NCBI GenBank assembly: GCA_013375475.1
Contig: JABXKD010000005.1
Coordinates: forward strand, 16,767-80,766
Reading direction: 5' to 3'
DNA from: Promethearchaeota archaeon
Lineage (GTDB): Archaea > Asgardarchaeota > Lokiarchaeia > Sigyniarchaeales > SOKP01
Length of the DNA: 64,000 nucleotides
Shown piece by piece: positions 43,676-52,981 of this stretch (positions are counted from its first letter, which is position 1; the number at the start of each line of letters is the position of its first letter). The position numbers were made by a program, and so were the translations under genes. The notes below the pieces were generated by a model that worked only from the letters and a program-made list of their open reading frames with translations, was not told where the DNA came from and did no database searches.

Positions 43676-45335
43676 TAATAACTTTTTTTTTTAATAGTCT
43701 TTTCCTTTTCAAACTCCCATCGTAGGATTTCATCATAATTTCGAACAACTTGGGACCTAGTGAAATACGGTAGCATCCTTTTAATGTACACTCTTGGTCG
43801 AAAACTAATCCAATTTCTCCAGGAACTTTTGTCGTTATAATTTTATTTTTAATCTTGAATAATTCCTTAATATGGTTTAAATAAGTTTTATTTTTTGCAT
43901 AAATTCCTGCTGATTTACCTCCCTTGTAAGTTCCATCTCCATCGTAGAAACCAAGAAGGTACCCCAAAGCTACCTTCCCAGACAAAGTTTGCCACCATTC
44001 AATCTTTTCTTGCTTTGATTTTTTTTTTGCTTTACTTAAACATTGTACTACATAGTTAGGTAATGAATTTAGTTCATTTTTAGTACTCCGAAATCCTAAT
44101 TTGTCAAGATCCATCCCCATTGGTTTGCAAGCGAATCGAAGAATAGCTGTTTTGTATTCTTTCAACTCCCCCTTATACCGTCTATAAATTAAGCGGAATT
44201 TAATCCGATCTATTGGTAAACCGACTGCTTTAGCAAATTTTTCGAGTAGATATTTATCTTTTAATGCTAGCTTTATTGTGATCCGTCCATTTTTTTCAGC
44301 TCGAGTGGCATCAGCAGACAAAAATCCAAACCAATAAGACTTTTCGGGGAATTTCTCAATATTATGGAAGTAATTGGGTCTTGTTATCGTATATTGTTGT
44401 AACGAATATTCCTTTAAATCAGGATTGAGTTTTTCATATTTTTTTATCAATTCTATGCATTTTTTTGCTTTATTTCCAAAGATTTCATTAAGAAATTCCC
44501 TGATCTCACTTAATCTCTCTTTTGAGAATTTATAATGAGGATTATAAGAGTGGTGAGAGGAATACATTATACGAGTAAAAACATTTTTAATAAATCCGTG
44601 AGTACCAGTAAGAATCATGCCCAATTCTTCATCAGATATTTTAAGTTCTCCTGAAACTCTTCCTAATTCCTTTTCCAAAATATCAATAAATTGGAGAGTG
44701 TTTAGCCCATTGTTTTGATATTTTTTAATTATTTCAGAGCAACTCCTCGCTTTCATTCCTAATTTCTTTTCTATATTTTCTTTTAAGAGTATCAAATCTT
44801 TTTCTTTTATAGTAAAATTGGGGTCTTCTTTAGTCCTTTTAATTACATATGAGGATACATACTTTTCATTCCTCCCCCATATTTTAGAAAGAGTCTGATC
44901 AGAATATTTATTCCCATGCTTTGTTACCAACCTTTCTGGAAAGATCAATGCTAATTCTTCAGAAAGCTGTTGTATTTCGTTTCTCAAATCTTCAATTAAA
45001 TCTTTAGTAGTATAAGTATTTAATTTAGAACTTTTAGAACAACGAGGGCATCCATCGCCGTTTCTTATCTTTTGGTAATTAGCTTGCCAGGCATGTTTCT
45101 TTTTATTGCATTTCCATTTTAAGTCTATTTCGCTTGAGGGGGCATTTCCACATCTAATCAGTGTTTTATAAAATTCTACGCGATTCATCCCGACACTTAT
45201 ATCTTCTCTCATTTGATTTAGCGCTAGATAATCTTCGTATGTGATAGAAGTTTTTTTAGGACCTAGAGTCACATCAAATTCTGAATCTTCTCGAGTTGAA
45301 TCTTCTCGAATTGTGTAAAGGAAATCTTTACACAA
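43665..45335 (-). CDS. Large LAGLIDADG homing endonuclease with zinc-binding N-terminal domain
   Basis: A 556-residue free-standing endonuclease. Near residues 70-105 there is a Cys-based zinc module (KWKCNKKKHAWQANYQKI, then DGCPRCSKSSK), as in HNH/homing nuclease DNA-contact modules. Helical HTH-like units follow. Two LAGLIDADG helices lie at the C-terminus: a degenerate SYWFGFLSADAT and the canonical ALGYLLGFYDGDG. This points to a monomeric nuclease. The TTG start at 45335 lies inside a perfect 11-bp inverted repeat. It is not inside any recognisable host gene. Confidence 0.8.
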   Translation of the reverse strand: MCKDFLYTIREDSTREDSEFDVTLGPKKTSITYEDYLALNQMREDISVGMNRVEFYKTLIRCGNAPSSEIDLKWKCNKKKHAWQANYQKIRNGDGCPRCSKSSKLNTYTTKDLIEDLRNEIQQLSEELALIFPERLVTKHGNKYSDQTLSKIWGRNEKYVSSYVIKRTKEDPNFTIKEKDLILLKENIEKKLGMKARSCSEIIKKYQNNGLNTLQFIDILEKELGRVSGELKISDEELGMILTGTHGFIKNVFTRIMYSSHHSYNPHYKFSKERLSEIREFLNEIFGNKAKKCIELIKKYEKLNPDLKEYSLQQYTITRPNYFHNIEKFPEKSYWFGFLSADATRAEKNGRITIKLALKDKYLLEKFAKAVGLPIDRIKFRLIYRRYKGELKEYKTAILRFACKPMGMDLDKLGFRSTKNELNSLPNYVVQCLSKAKKKSKQEKIEWWQTLSGKVALGYLLGFYDGDGTYKGGKSAGIYAKNKTYLNHIKELFKIKNKIITTKVPGEIGLVFDQECTLKGCYRISLGPKLFEIMMKSYDGSLKRKRLLKKKVIIMD

Positions 45336-45336
45336 T
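45310..45336. repeat. 11-bp inverted repeat covering the start of the LAGLIDADG gene
   Basis: ATTGTGTAAAG (45310-45320) and CTTTACACAAT (45326-45336) are perfect inverted repeats separated by GAAAT. The TTG initiation codon of the endonuclease lies in the right arm. An adjacent direct repeat of GAATCTTCTCGA precedes it (about 45283-45309). It could be an operator for autorepression or an RNA hairpin hiding the start. Confidence 0.55.
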
Positions 45337-45485
45337 AATTTTTTTTAATCTTTTATTAATTTTACTCTTTTTTACATATTTTAGGAATTTCTTAGATTAG
45401 AAAACCTTGGAATGTTAATAGGATTAAAAAAATTTAATTAATAAGCAGATATCATCAATATAGCGATACAAGATTATTTAAAACC

Positions 45486-46121
45486 ATGAAAAATAAACCT
45501 TCTTTGCTCATTATCGGAAATTCAAATGTAGGAAAAAGTTCAATAACAAGATTATTAGTTCCAAATCCGAAAAAGTTTAAAGGTAAAGCAGGTAAACAAC
45601 CTGGAAGCACACTCATGATAAAATCTATTGGATTTCCTCAAATGCCTTACAAAATCGTAGATCTACCCGGGTTTGGATATATGAATAGTTCGAGTCGCCG
45701 GAGAGAAGAACACATAAAGAAACAACTAGTTATCCATATTGAAAAACACCATGATAACTACTTTTTTAGTTTAGTAGTATTGAATGCCTTAAGGATAGAA
45801 GATGAGTTAAAAAAATATTACCTGGAAAATGATACTACTATTCCTCTATCTTTTGAGTTAATTAAATTTCTAAGGGAATTTGAAATACCAATTCTTGTTA
45901 TTTTAAACAAAATAGATAAAATCTCAGTTTTTGATAAGAAAAAGATAAATTCCTTGTTGATCAATTCAGCTAAGGATTATGGATTAAACTTAGTTCAAAC
46001 CTCTGGTGAGTATGTTAGTGATTATAAGGAAATACCTTATTTAGAATTCTCAGCAATAAAAAAAACAAATATAGAGAAATTAAAACGGATTATAAATATA
46101 TCCCTTCAAAAGGAAGGCTAA
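45486..46121 (+). CDS. engB: EngB/YihA-family GTP-binding protein
   Basis: A 211-residue GTPase of the EngB group, linked to ribosome assembly in bacteria. G1 is GNSNVGKSS (11-19), followed by the family's GKQPGSTLMIKSIGF switch I. G3 is DLPGFGYMN, G4 NKID, and the G5-like FSAIKK is near the end. An insertion between G3 and G4 (SSSRRREEHIKKQLVIHIEKH) is typical. Archaeal members form a divergent subgroup. Confidence 0.87.
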   Translation: MKNKPSLLIIGNSNVGKSSITRLLVPNPKKFKGKAGKQPGSTLMIKSIGFPQMPYKIVDLPGFGYMNSSSRRREEHIKKQLVIHIEKHHDNYFFSLVVLNALRIEDELKKYYLENDTTIPLSFELIKFLREFEIPILVILNKIDKISVFDKKKINSLLINSAKDYGLNLVQTSGEYVSDYKEIPYLEFSAIKKTNIEKLKRIINISLQKEG

Positions 46122-46138
46122 ATACTCTTTTTAAACCA

Positions 46139-47428
46139 TCACGGGTTTGTTATAGCTGGATTTTTCTTCTTATCCCAATTTATAGCAAACAAGAAATCCC
46201 TACTTGCCTTATTTTTATAGATTAGTGGAAGATTCCCTATTTCTTCGAATTTGAGGGCAAAATTCTTTAAATCTTCGTAGGTAGGGAAATAGTGCTGTAT
46301 AGGTTTGTCACTTTTCAGACGTTCTTTTATATTTAGTGCACTTGCCTGAAGCGTAAATCCTTTAATTTCAAAAAAATTGGGATTTGCCATCTTAACTATT
46401 CTAATGTAATCTTCTATAAATTTGTCCATCAAATTTAGATTTTTTACAGCTGTTAATCTTATTACAGATCTGCAAGACAAACTTTCAACTAAACTTAAAC
46501 TATCCAATATCTTCTCCCACCCATTTTTAATCATCGGGCGGCATACTTTTTTGTAAATTACCTTATTAGGTGCTGGTAGGGTGATATAAAGTTGAGACGG
46601 CAATGAATTTAAGCTTTGAATTCTTTCTGGTAATGTACCATTAGTAACTATGAAGGTGGTCATATTTCGATTGCGAAACTCGCTCACTAAACCATCTAAT
46701 TTTGGATATAAGAACGGCTCACCATCAAGAGAGATTGCTGCGTGATTAGGATTCATTGCTTCGCTGTGTGTTTGCATAATTTCGTCGGGGGATGTTAAAG
46801 ATAAATTAATCAATTTAACTATTTCATCTCTAGAGTCTATACAGCATGAAATTTCACTATCAAGTTTAAAAGTCTTTAATGAATTATCAGTCGGTATGAG
46901 AAACTCTTGATTTTTCAATAGATTAAATGCTCGCTCGATTTTATTCTTACTAACATGAAGGCCTTTCGAAAGTGAATTAATACTTTGATCTTCCCTATTT
47001 TTTAACATATAATTGAGGAGATCAACCATAATTTCATAGTTTTCAAGATATCTCCTTAATGGTAAGTGGTTTTTTATAATATCTTGATGTTGACGAATCA
47101 TTTCGTCAATTAAATATTTAGGATCATCAGACTCAACACAGAATTGACTGCTTAGATTTCCTTGTTCAGTATCTCTCCAGCAGAAAACACACTGTTGATT
47201 ACAGAATGGCATAGAAGGAGTATTTTGTAAGCATCTATGACTTTGAACTCCAAAAATACCCTTATAACAATTTCTATTCTCTCTCCCCGTCATCAATTTT
47301 TGTTCTAACCAATGACATGGTTTAATCGCAGTATGTTTATTCTTCCCTATAATGCGATAGGTTGTTTTAGTATAAGTTTCAACAAACTTATTTGTAATTT
47401 TGTTGTCAATAATGTATGGATTCGTCAT
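46139..47428 (-). CDS. taw1: 4-demethylwyosine synthase Taw1 with inserted winged-helix segment
   Basis: Taw1 is the radical SAM enzyme that builds the wyosine tricycle on G37 of tRNA-Phe. Two iron-sulfur clusters are supported: Cys38, Cys54 and Cys66 for the auxiliary cluster, and Cys76, Cys80 and Cys83 (CNQQCVFC) for the SAM cluster. AMNPNHAAISLDGEPFLYP and TTFIVTNGTLPERI are family hallmarks. Between residues about 121 and 222 there is an extra ~90-100 residue stretch with an HTH look (SINSLSKGLHVSKNKIERAF) that is absent from ordinary Taw1. Start ATG 47428. Confidence 0.9.
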   Translation of the reverse strand: MTNPYIIDNKITNKFVETYTKTTYRIIGKNKHTAIKPCHWLEQKLMTGRENRNCYKGIFGVQSHRCLQNTPSMPFCNQQCVFCWRDTEQGNLSSQFCVESDDPKYLIDEMIRQHQDIIKNHLPLRRYLENYEIMVDLLNYMLKNREDQSINSLSKGLHVSKNKIERAFNLLKNQEFLIPTDNSLKTFKLDSEISCCIDSRDEIVKLINLSLTSPDEIMQTHSEAMNPNHAAISLDGEPFLYPKLDGLVSEFRNRNMTTFIVTNGTLPERIQSLNSLPSQLYITLPAPNKVIYKKVCRPMIKNGWEKILDSLSLVESLSCRSVIRLTAVKNLNLMDKFIEDYIRIVKMANPNFFEIKGFTLQASALNIKERLKSDKPIQHYFPTYEDLKNFALKFEEIGNLPLIYKNKASRDFLFAINWDKKKNPAITNP

Positions 47429-47597
47429 CGCAGAGGACCATGTTATTTGTCGTATCCTAGTAAATCATAAATATAGATTAATGTATCTAATTTAGATATT
47501 AAAAATTATTATTTAGAATTATAAGTACATTAGTAATTAGGAACCAACTTATAAAATATAATTATCATCACTTTACAAACTTTAACTGAAAATAGAA

Positions 47598-48473
47598 ATG
47601 TTAAATAAAATTAAAAGTCAAATGCTTAATTTAGGTTTAAAATTCATTAGCGTAGATGATAAAATAGTCAGGATGATTTTAGAAACTAGTTCTTCAAACA
47701 TTAATGAGATAGTTATACTACCCGCAGTAAAACTAGTAATGAAAAAAATCGTGAATAAATTACAGAATAAAATTATACACGGGAGAGTATACAATGGAGT
47801 TCTAAACGGAATTAAGGTAAGTGTAATCCGTTCTCAAGTAGGTGCTCCCAACGCAGCGTTTACGTTAGAGTGCTTGAAACGTTCAAAAGCAAAAATAATA
47901 GTTAGGGTAGATTTTTGCGGTGGAATTTATGGAGAGAATACTGAAATAAATATTGGCGATATAGTGATACCAAAATCAGCTTATTGTGGTGATGGAACGA
48001 GCGCTGAATACTTAAGAGCCAATCCGATGTTGTTAAACAGTTTAGATTCAATTCAGAATCCCCTATCAACAACCCAGAATATAATTGCCAGTCCTCAGAC
48101 TATTTATATCTCTAAACCAAATGAAATCTTAAAGGATCTATTACTTAAAGAAGCTCGGGCATTTAGGCCAAATAGAATAAGAGAAGCAGACCTTTGGACA
48201 ACAGACGCTTTATTTTGTGAAACTTTTGAATTTATTAGGTCACTTAAAGCAGTAAATATAGAAGCAATTGATATGGAAAGCTCAATTCTGTTTTTATTAG
48301 CGACATTATATAACATAAAAGTTGCCTCAATACTTTCCGTATCAGATTTACCCGGGCACCCTAAGTATGACCTATTAAATTCAAACGAAATCCATCCCGA
48401 TATGGAAACTGGGATTGATAATGCTATTAAAATATTGATCAACGCGCTTCCAAAAATACAACACACGCTTTGA
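47598..48473 (+). CDS. Purine/uridine nucleoside phosphorylase-family protein
   Basis: A 291-residue protein of the PNP/UDP family. Family features are VIRSQVGAPNAAFTLECL, RVDFCGGIYGENTEINIGDIV, and the C-terminal NIEAIDMESSILFLLA, where Glu-Met-Glu-like residues bind ribose, followed by VASILSVSDLPGHP. The reaction would be phosphorolysis of a purine nucleoside or uridine; the exact base cannot be read from sequence. ATG 47598 lies 170 bases from the divergent taw1. Confidence 0.85.
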   Translation: MLNKIKSQMLNLGLKFISVDDKIVRMILETSSSNINEIVILPAVKLVMKKIVNKLQNKIIHGRVYNGVLNGIKVSVIRSQVGAPNAAFTLECLKRSKAKIIVRVDFCGGIYGENTEINIGDIVIPKSAYCGDGTSAEYLRANPMLLNSLDSIQNPLSTTQNIIASPQTIYISKPNEILKDLLLKEARAFRPNRIREADLWTTDALFCETFEFIRSLKAVNIEAIDMESSILFLLATLYNIKVASILSVSDLPGHPKYDLLNSNEIHPDMETGIDNAIKILINALPKIQHTL

Positions 48474-48484
48474 AATTAATATAT

Positions 48485-49387
48485 TTATAATCCTTTCAAC
48501 AACTCAGAAAAATCTGGTTCACCAAAAAACTCGTTAAATCTGGTAAGCAATTCCACATTAACAACGTGTATCTTCTGTTCTTTCTGAGTCTTGGCGGATT
48601 TGATAAGATCTAAATCTTTCAATTTTTTCATGTAATATTGAATCGTCCCAGAATACACATCAAGAATTTCGCCTATTCTTGAAATAGCTATTCCTTCGTC
48701 TTTAAAAATTTCTTCGATTATTTTTGGAATTAAAGGATTTGAGAAAATGACTTTGTACTTGTCATAATCTTCTGGAACATCTGCTAAGAAATAATGTAGA
48801 GATTTTCCAATTTTTTTCGATCTAATTAATTTAAATCGTTCTAATGTCATAATGTGTTTTAAGAACGGCGTTCTGGTTATTTCTAATTCTAATTCGATTT
48901 TTTCGTTCCTGGCGTGAATCCCCGGATTGTTTTCTATGAATTTTAGGATTTTAACTAATTTTTCGTTATTTAGTATTTCTAGTTTTGTTCTTCGTTCATT
49001 AGTGACTATCCAATTCTTTTCTTCTAAACTTCGGATAGATAAAAAGATTTCTTCCTTGCTATAACCCTTCTTATATGCAAGTTTTGCAATACTCTTAGCA
49101 TATAGTTTCTCAATAATAGGAAACTTCTGCAATTCGGCTTCAGAGGAAAGATCAATCTCAAAATCAGCGTCATACCGTTTTAATTTTAGTATATCTTGAG
49201 CAATGTTTAAGACATCTTTTTCAATTACATTTAATTCTGTTTCCGGCTCAATCTGGTCTTTTACCTTTTTTTTCTTCTTAGCTTCAAGATCCTGTAAAGG
49301 AGTAAAATCTAATCGCCTAAATGAACTTCCTTCTAGTTCTTTTTCCACTCTATTCTCCTTCGTTTCTCTTCTTTTTTCTAACGACAT
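48485..49387 (-). CDS. Tandem winged-helix transcriptional regulator
   Basis: A 300-residue protein with a basic, charged N-terminus (about residues 1-45). Two probable winged-helix units lie near 150-200 (KLVKILKFIENNPGIHARNE, LEITRTPFLKHIMTLERFKL) and 215-270 (IIEEIFKDEGIAISRIGEIL, VYSGTIQYYMKKLKDLDLI). The second is of the ArsR/MarR-like archaeal type. It is followed 27 bases downstream by a converging gene end and preceded by a membrane protein gene on the same strand. The target genes are unknown. Confidence 0.75.
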   Translation of the reverse strand: MSLEKRRETKENRVEKELEGSSFRRLDFTPLQDLEAKKKKKVKDQIEPETELNVIEKDVLNIAQDILKLKRYDADFEIDLSSEAELQKFPIIEKLYAKSIAKLAYKKGYSKEEIFLSIRSLEEKNWIVTNERRTKLEILNNEKLVKILKFIENNPGIHARNEKIELELEITRTPFLKHIMTLERFKLIRSKKIGKSLHYFLADVPEDYDKYKVIFSNPLIPKIIEEIFKDEGIAISRIGEILDVYSGTIQYYMKKLKDLDLIKSAKTQKEQKIHVVNVELLTRFNEFFGEPDFSELLKGL

Positions 49388-49414
49388 TTTTTGATTGAAG
49401 TCTCTTTTTCCGTA

Positions 49415-51025
49415 TTAAGCATGTTTTTCTAAAAATTTCATATATTCTATTTGCTGTTCTTCGTCCATATATTTTAGTTCTTCTACGATTTTCTCGTAAT
49501 ATTTTGGTTTAAAATTTGGTAGATTGCGTATTCTTTCAAATAATTTCTTTGGAATTTCCTGATATAGATTCCTCAACTCTTCAATATAGTTTATTTGTTC
49601 CTCTTCAGCTAAGAACGCTAATTCTTTAAGTATACTCTTCCGCTCCTTCTTTGGTATTTCGAGTTCCAGTATCTGCTTTCTTAAATCTTTGGAGATGATA
49701 TTAAAGATCTTAGAAAAGTATTCTTTAACGATTTTCCTATCTTTTTCGTTTTTAACGGGCAGAAGAGACTCATGAAGCCTTAATGTGGTGTCATCTTCTT
49801 TTTCTTTTTCTTCTTCTTTATGTTGAACTACATCTTCAGCTGTTTCAATTTCACGATCTTCCTCGATAATTATATCTTCTTCAGGTTCTTCTTCTGGAGG
49901 TTTTTCTTCCGCTTTAACTTCCTGAGGTTTCAGTTCTGTTTTTACAGGTTCTACTTGTATAGGTTCTGCTTGTTCTGATGTGATTTGTTCTTTTTTAATT
50001 TGTTCTAACTTGGGTCCCTCTTTTAATTCTTTTTGTATTGGAACAAATTTTGCTTCCGGTTCTTTTATCATCAGCTTTCCATATAAATCAATTGGCTTTC
50101 CCACATAAAGCGCAAGTAATAAAATTGCTTTTAACAGAATTAATATTCCTGTAGAAAAGAACCCTGTACCTAGTGCTCCTAAAATGAATGTTCTTACGAC
50201 GTCAATTCCAAAAAACTCTTTCTTGTTGTATATCCGCTTCCTTAATTTTAAATCTATGATCAAGACAATAAGAGACATCAAAATCAAAGATATTAGGAAT
50301 ATTATCAAGGTTAGATCATTAAAAAAAGATGTAATAATTTTAATAATGCTAAATTCAATGCTACTAAAAAATATGCCATTTAACACAAGTAATAGGATTA
50401 CAAAACCAGCTTTAGCGGAGAAATTATTTATGGAATTCTTTAATTTTAAACCAAATTGATATATCTTGTGATCCCCCCCTTCAGAGTTCTTAGCAGAGTA
50501 AATAAATATTAATATTCCCTTAATTAATATGATTACGCCAGTTCCATAGATAATACAACCTAAAATCCCATAACAAATAGCATCAAGAGCTATTTCATCA
50601 TAACTATTAGATTTAATTCTCGGGGATATAAATTGAGAGTCGTAAATAATGATTAATAAACTACTAAACACAATAAGATACGCACTTATTATGAGATTAA
50701 TGCCTCCTGAACTGCGGGCACTGAAGAGGCTTAAGAGTAAGGTAATAATAGGAAAAATTGCAATAGGAAGATAATCAAACTTATTTAAACTCTTTATTGC
50801 TTTGTCAAGATTAGATTTCTCTTTATCGGCAATTCCGTATTTGGTGAGTTTATGTGTCAGTACTTCTGACTCTCTTACAGTAGCTTGTTTAAAACTTACA
50901 CCTGATAACGAAAAAGGTGTTCCACACATTTCACAGTATACTTGAACTTTAGATTCTATTAGTTCTGATAACTCCTTTGGAAAAACATATTGGCAACTGC
51001 GGCAAACGTATAGTTTATTTTCCAT
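49415..51025 (-). CDS. Zinc-ribbon membrane protein with charged C-terminal tail
   Basis: This 536-residue protein starts with a zinc ribbon (CRSCQYVF...CEMCGTPF; Cys8, Cys11, Cys31, Cys34). Two clusters of hydrophobic segments follow (about residues 85-320) with an internal duplication. A long acidic/Pro-rich linker then leads to a helical C-terminal domain (residues about 430-536). The C-terminal part has a repeated pattern, ELAFLAEEEQINYIEELRNL and ELKYMDEEQQIEYMKFLEKH. I cannot name the family. The regulator at 48485 follows on the same strand. Confidence 0.65.
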   Translation of the reverse strand: MENKLYVCRSCQYVFPKELSELIESKVQVYCEMCGTPFSLSGVSFKQATVRESEVLTHKLTKYGIADKEKSNLDKAIKSLNKFDYLPIAIFPIITLLLSLFSARSSGGINLIISAYLIVFSSLLIIIYDSQFISPRIKSNSYDEIALDAICYGILGCIIYGTGVIILIKGILIFIYSAKNSEGGDHKIYQFGLKLKNSINNFSAKAGFVILLLVLNGIFFSSIEFSIIKIITSFFNDLTLIIFLISLILMSLIVLIIDLKLRKRIYNKKEFFGIDVVRTFILGALGTGFFSTGILILLKAILLLALYVGKPIDLYGKLMIKEPEAKFVPIQKELKEGPKLEQIKKEQITSEQAEPIQVEPVKTELKPQEVKAEEKPPEEEPEEDIIIEEDREIETAEDVVQHKEEEKEKEDDTTLRLHESLLPVKNEKDRKIVKEYFSKIFNIISKDLRKQILELEIPKKERKSILKELAFLAEEEQINYIEELRNLYQEIPKKLFERIRNLPNFKPKYYEKIVEELKYMDEEQQIEYMKFLEKHA

Positions 51026-51341
51026 TTAAGCCTCACACTTATATATTAATTATTTTATTTAATTTTTTTAATTTATGAATTACATTGAATTTCAATTTGG
51101 TTTTTTTTCTTAAGAATAATATTTCTGGATACTGAAGAGCTCCTAAAGAAAGCGTAAAAATACCCGTTTTTAGTAAAAACCATTTTTCAAGCATCTTTGA
51201 TTTAAAAAAATAACTCTAATTGAAAAATAAAATCTTAATTAACAGAAGTAGGAATTTGAATATAAAAATAATGGGGTCCAATTTTTAGAAAAATCAATTA
51301 AAATTTAGGTAGCTTCAATTGAGTTGATCTTTTTTTAATAA
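51026..51341. other. 316-base intergenic region
   Basis: This AT-rich spacer separates two leftward genes. I see no tRNA, no conserved small ORF and no strong inverted repeat. The part nearest 51026 presumably holds the promoter of the zinc-ribbon membrane protein. Confidence 0.4.
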
Positions 51342-51842
51342 TTAAGAAGTTAAATCTTTCCAATTTAACTTTTCCACTGTTTGATTAAGATTATGATCGT
51401 CTTCCGTCGCGTTGAATTGAAGTTTAGCAAATAATCTGTAAGCTTGTTCTCGAGATGGTGTAAATTTTGCTATTTCATCATTTTTACCGTGAAATACTAT
51501 TACTGGTATATTGATCTGAGTACGACTATCCCATTTCAACAGTTTAGTAGCTAAATAAGGTGCTAATAATATTAACCGTTTTACTTTCTTCGGATTCTGG
51601 AGAGTAAAAAGAACACCCATTAATCCTCCGAAACTCGAGCCGATAATAACCCATAACTCTTTTTTACTTAATATTGTATTTAATTGAGCCATCCGCGCGT
51701 CAAGAAGGTCTTTAAGCGTTCTTTTTGGATCATACTCTACGAAATCAGGAGTAAGAATTTCTGGAATTATTTCTTTTAAATACAAACCTTTAAATCCTTT
51801 ACCAGAACTTTCAAGACCGTGGATGAAAATAATATTATTCAT
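51342..51842 (-). CDS. YqiA-like alpha/beta-hydrolase (esterase)
   Basis: A 166-residue small alpha/beta hydrolase. The oxyanion region is IFIHGLESSGKG, the nucleophile elbow is IGSSFGGLMG (Ser in GSSFGG), the acid lies in VFHGKNDEIA, and His is in EDDHNLNQTVEKL. The size and motifs fit the UPF0227/YqiA esterase group. The substrate is unknown. Confidence 0.82.
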   Translation of the reverse strand: MNNIIFIHGLESSGKGFKGLYLKEIIPEILTPDFVEYDPKRTLKDLLDARMAQLNTILSKKELWVIIGSSFGGLMGVLFTLQNPKKVKRLILLAPYLATKLLKWDSRTQINIPVIVFHGKNDEIAKFTPSREQAYRLFAKLQFNATEDDHNLNQTVEKLNWKDLTS

Positions 51843-51872
51843 TTAAACACTTAAGTAATTAATTTATAAGAC

Positions 51873-52937
51873 TTATCCTAAATCAAATTCTTCATTGGGT
51901 TCTGAGGTTAATTCCTTGTTCAATTCCCTTATCAATTTTTTCTGACCAAAAAAAATTAAGATGATAAGTACGCCAAAATAGAATGTAACAATAATCAATG
52001 TAATGAAGTAATAATTTCCCGTTAAAGAAATGAATTGGGCAGCAACTCCGATAATAAATCCAGTAAATAATCGAGATTCCGTGGTACTCGTCCTAAATAA
52101 AAGTTTTTGAGTCCCCCAATCGATTAAACCCGGTATTGGAAAGATAATTACTATAAATAACGCTACTTCAGGACTAAATTGGCTATCAAATATTTGCTGA
52201 ACTAAATGAGTAAAAAATATAGACATAATTATTCCGATTACCATACCTGAACATCTAGAACACAAATAAAGTTTTGTCCTTCCAAATTGAAAATAGAATG
52301 TATGGTCACTCGCAGAAATAGGGTGATGTGTTAAACCCAAGTAATATAAATGGTGTTCTGTTGTAGCTAGAACTTTGTCATAAATAACCAGAAGAATGGG
52401 CACTATAATAATAACCGAAAGAAGAGCTTCTAAGAAAAATTTTAAGCCACTATTAATAAGTAATATTTCAAATTGTAGCGAAGTTGAATAGAATATAAAT
52501 TGGAAACCTGTAATGAAAAACATCACAATAATAGAATCTATAACTAAAATTAAAATACTATAGAGAATCTTCTTAATCTTTTGATATTTTAAGGGTTTAT
52601 ACTTGTAAATCCCCGCTATCATACCGAATAATGCTACAATAAAACACCAATCTACGAAAACACTTTTGTAGATAGTTGGATTAGCAAGTTGAAATAAAAG
52701 TTCACCAAAAAAACCTGCTATGAAAGCTTGAATTGGACCTGCTAATATTGCGAAAAAAGTAAATACTAATAAAGAAACTCCAAATACTAATGAAAACTCG
52801 TAATTACCGATAAATGGTGTAGAAATTGAACCAAATGATTTAGAAACATATATATAACTCATTATAATAAAAATTATAACTAGAATATTAACAAATATTA
52901 ATCGCAAGGTAATTTTTGGTTTTTTATCAATGCTCAT
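51873..52937 (-). CDS. DUF2085-type multi-pass membrane protein
   Basis: A 354-residue membrane protein with about eight hydrophobic segments. The C-terminal half has the DUF2085 signature: HPISASDHTFYFQFGRTKLY followed by LCSRCSGMVIG, then PGLIDWGTQKL. The N-terminal half (SLVFGVSLLVFTFFAILAG, QAFIAGFFGELLFQLAN) resembles small substrate-binding membrane modules of ECF transporters. Function is unknown; it lies 31 bases from the esterase gene on the same strand. Confidence 0.75.
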   Translation of the reverse strand: MSIDKKPKITLRLIFVNILVIIFIIMSYIYVSKSFGSISTPFIGNYEFSLVFGVSLLVFTFFAILAGPIQAFIAGFFGELLFQLANPTIYKSVFVDWCFIVALFGMIAGIYKYKPLKYQKIKKILYSILILVIDSIIVMFFITGFQFIFYSTSLQFEILLINSGLKFFLEALLSVIIIVPILLVIYDKVLATTEHHLYYLGLTHHPISASDHTFYFQFGRTKLYLCSRCSGMVIGIIMSIFFTHLVQQIFDSQFSPEVALFIVIIFPIPGLIDWGTQKLLFRTSTTESRLFTGFIIGVAAQFISLTGNYYFITLIIVTFYFGVLIILIFFGQKKLIRELNKELTSEPNEEFDLG

Positions 52938-52981
52938 ACTAATCGCATAAAATGAAGGTAGATAAAAAAACTTAGACTTAA

